In this document: positions 22,290 to 23,272 of the stretch, in pieces
Layout of the letters: each line of letters starts with the position of its first letter
Position numbering within the stretch: the stretch's first letter is position 1
Origin: Candidatus Gastranaerophilales bacterium
GTDB lineage: Bacteria; Cyanobacteriota; Vampirovibrionia; Gastranaerophilales; Gastranaerophilaceae
Direction: 5' to 3'
DNA: 23,272 nucleotides
NCBI GenBank assembly: GCA_021202305.1
Contig: JAJQDG010000069.1
Coordinates: 1-23,272, forward strand
The notes under the pieces: model-generated
Databases searched by the model: none
Told to the model about the DNA's origin: nothing
What the model saw: only the letters and a program-made list of their open reading frames with translations
Position numbers and translations under genes: made by a program

Positions 22290-23272
22290 TCATAATCTTG
22301 TCATTCTTGCTAAAATAACTCCTTTATCCGTCTTGACGGAGGAAATATTATATCCTATTTTAAAATAATTTACAAAATTGAGCATATTTGAATTTGAAGC
22401 AAGCATGATATATGTAATATCCGTATCGGTTTGTATTAAATTGCGGTACAGCCCGGAAAAACTGTCGTTAGTTTTGCATACAACCTGTTCTTTTGTTATT
22501 TTTTCAGGAAATTTATAATATTTTAAATATTCCGAAAAATCAATAACCACAAGCGATATATCTTTACCCTCATTGATATACTGATTTGAATCATGCAGTA
22601 AAAATTTAATTATTTCTTCCATTCTAAGAACAAGATGACTGTCTTTATTCAGGTACATGCCGACACCCGAAACGCAAAAAATACCGTTAAAAAGAAAAAC
22701 AAGGAAAATAAATAGCTTTATGAATTTATTTTTATATGAAAGAAAAAAGACGGAAGAAACAATAACGGATAAAAATGCCGTTACTATAACAGGGTAATAA
22801 ATTCTAAGAACAGGTCTTATATAAATTGAAAATATTTGAGCTGTTATAAAAAGCGAAAAAACGGTAAATACGGAAAAAATAAAAAGATGAAGGGCAGTAT
22901 TATCTTTTATAAGTTTGTTTTTTATTTTTGGTATTAAAAGAAGAACAAAAAGAATAATTGCAAAAACGGGAATTATACTGTTTGAAAAATAGGACTGCAC
23001 TGTGTACCACAGCCAAAGCGGCTTAAATACCGGCATCACATTAAACCCTTCATTTAAAAGAGCTTGATTTAAAGAGGTTAAAAGAAAATAAGGAAGGAAT
23101 GTTAAGGCTGCAAAAAGGTTTACAAGAAAGAATTTGAGTTTTGATTTATTATCAAGAACAAAAAGTGAATAGATAAAGATATTAAAAAGAATTATTATTA
23201 AAAAGTAGTGGGTATTTGCCATGCAGGAAGCAATAATTGCAAGGATGATAAAGTCTTTATTGTTTTTGTATT
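22290..23272 (-). CDS. Multi-pass membrane protein, probably GT39/ArnT-type glycosyltransferase (5' truncated by window edge)
   Basis: The frame stays open from the right edge through the ATG at 23222 to TGA at 22290-22292. The internal Met (CMANTHYFLIII) is therefore not the true start; 327 residues are visible. There are about six hydrophobic segments in the first two thirds, with THYF after a membrane segment and a short loop resembling the 'xTHYF' segment of PMT/ArnT-like (GT39 superfamily) lipid-linked sugar transferases. A soluble C-terminal domain of about 110 residues follows, with DISLVVIDFSEYLKYY. The catalytic N-terminal Asp-Glu loop lies outside the window, so substrate and enzyme class are unproven. 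In the same orientation upstream of udg, 78 bases apart. It fits the surface-glycan theme of the window (KdsD, polysaccharide-gene tail). Confidence 0.7.
   Translation of the reverse strand, partial: YKNNKDFIILAIIASCMANTHYFLIIILFNIFIYSLFVLDNKSKLKFFLVNLFAALTFLPYFLLTSLNQALLNEGFNVMPVFKPLWLWYTVQSYFSNSIIPVFAIILFVLLLIPKIKNKLIKDNTALHLFIFSVFTVFSLFITAQIFSIYIRPVLRIYYPVIVTAFLSVIVSSVFFLSYKNKFIKLFIFLVFLFNGIFCVSGVGMYLNKDSHLVLRMEEIIKFLLHDSNQYINEGKDISLVVIDFSEYLKYYKFPEKITKEQVVCKTNDSFSGLYRNLIQTDTDITYIMLASNSNMLNFVNYFKIGYNISSVKTDKGVILARMTRL

Overview
The window reads as a chromosomal piece of a low-G+C, fermentative, Gram-negative-type bacterium. My best guess is a gut Gastranaerophilales/Melainabacteria (non-photosynthetic Cyanobacteria) lineage. 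The grounds are: bifunctional AdhE for mixed-acid/ethanol fermentation; an arabinose-5-phosphate isomerase of the KdsD/KpsF type, implying Kdo-containing surface glycan; an SLH-domain exported protein like those that tether cyanobacterial outer membranes; infC without rpmI-rplT behind it; and two large proteins of unknown function whose N-terminal regions carry short Phe-centred tags (ADFSPAFKGK, CNISFSAGK) that I associate from memory with this lineage. The lineage is inference, not shown by the sequence alone.

Layout. 1-144 is the C-terminal tail of a surface-polysaccharide/glycosyltransferase-type gene. A glycerophosphodiester phosphodiesterase (279-1169, +) converges, three bases apart, on a SWIM-zinc-finger SNF2 helicase (1173-4340, -). 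Between the helicase and adhE lies a GC-rich 321-bp repeat element (4467-4787) with hairpin-bearing tandem units and imperfect terminal inverted repeats. Next come a good promoter with a Rex-like operator and adhE (4876-7527, +), ending at a strong bidirectional terminator. On the other side of that terminator is an 843-aa multi-pass protein of unknown function (7605-10136, -). A divergent, tightly overlapping operon follows: a receiver-PAS-histidine kinase (10268-11779), a NarL-type response regulator (11776-12423) and an exported protein of unknown function (12425-13870). Next is a zinc-ribbon/Arg-Asn-Tyr-rich protein with a duplicated C-terminal module (14030-14890), a second copy of the dispersed repeat, an 881-aa protein combining a membrane segment, coiled coil, GHKL-type ATPase motifs and a C-terminal HExxH motif (15085-17730), and kdsD (17768-18736), possibly leaderless. 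On the minus strand are infC (apparently starting at an AUC codon), an SLH-domain protein with a near-consensus promoter, a PDZ-domain exported protein, a family-4 uracil-DNA glycosylase, and a truncated multi-pass membrane protein resembling a GT39-type glycosyltransferase that runs off the right edge.

The genes do not form one pathway. Envelope and surface functions recur (glycosyltransferase tail, KdsD, SLH protein, PDZ protein, membrane glycosyltransferase-like protein), mixed with housekeeping genes (infC, udg, SNF2) and central fermentation (adhE). The most unusual items are the GHKL + HExxH protein, the zinc-ribbon/low-complexity/duplicated-module protein, the covarying hairpin repeat element, the AUC start of infC and the Cys-rich N-terminus of AdhE. 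No tRNA, rRNA, CRISPR array or intact insertion sequence was seen.
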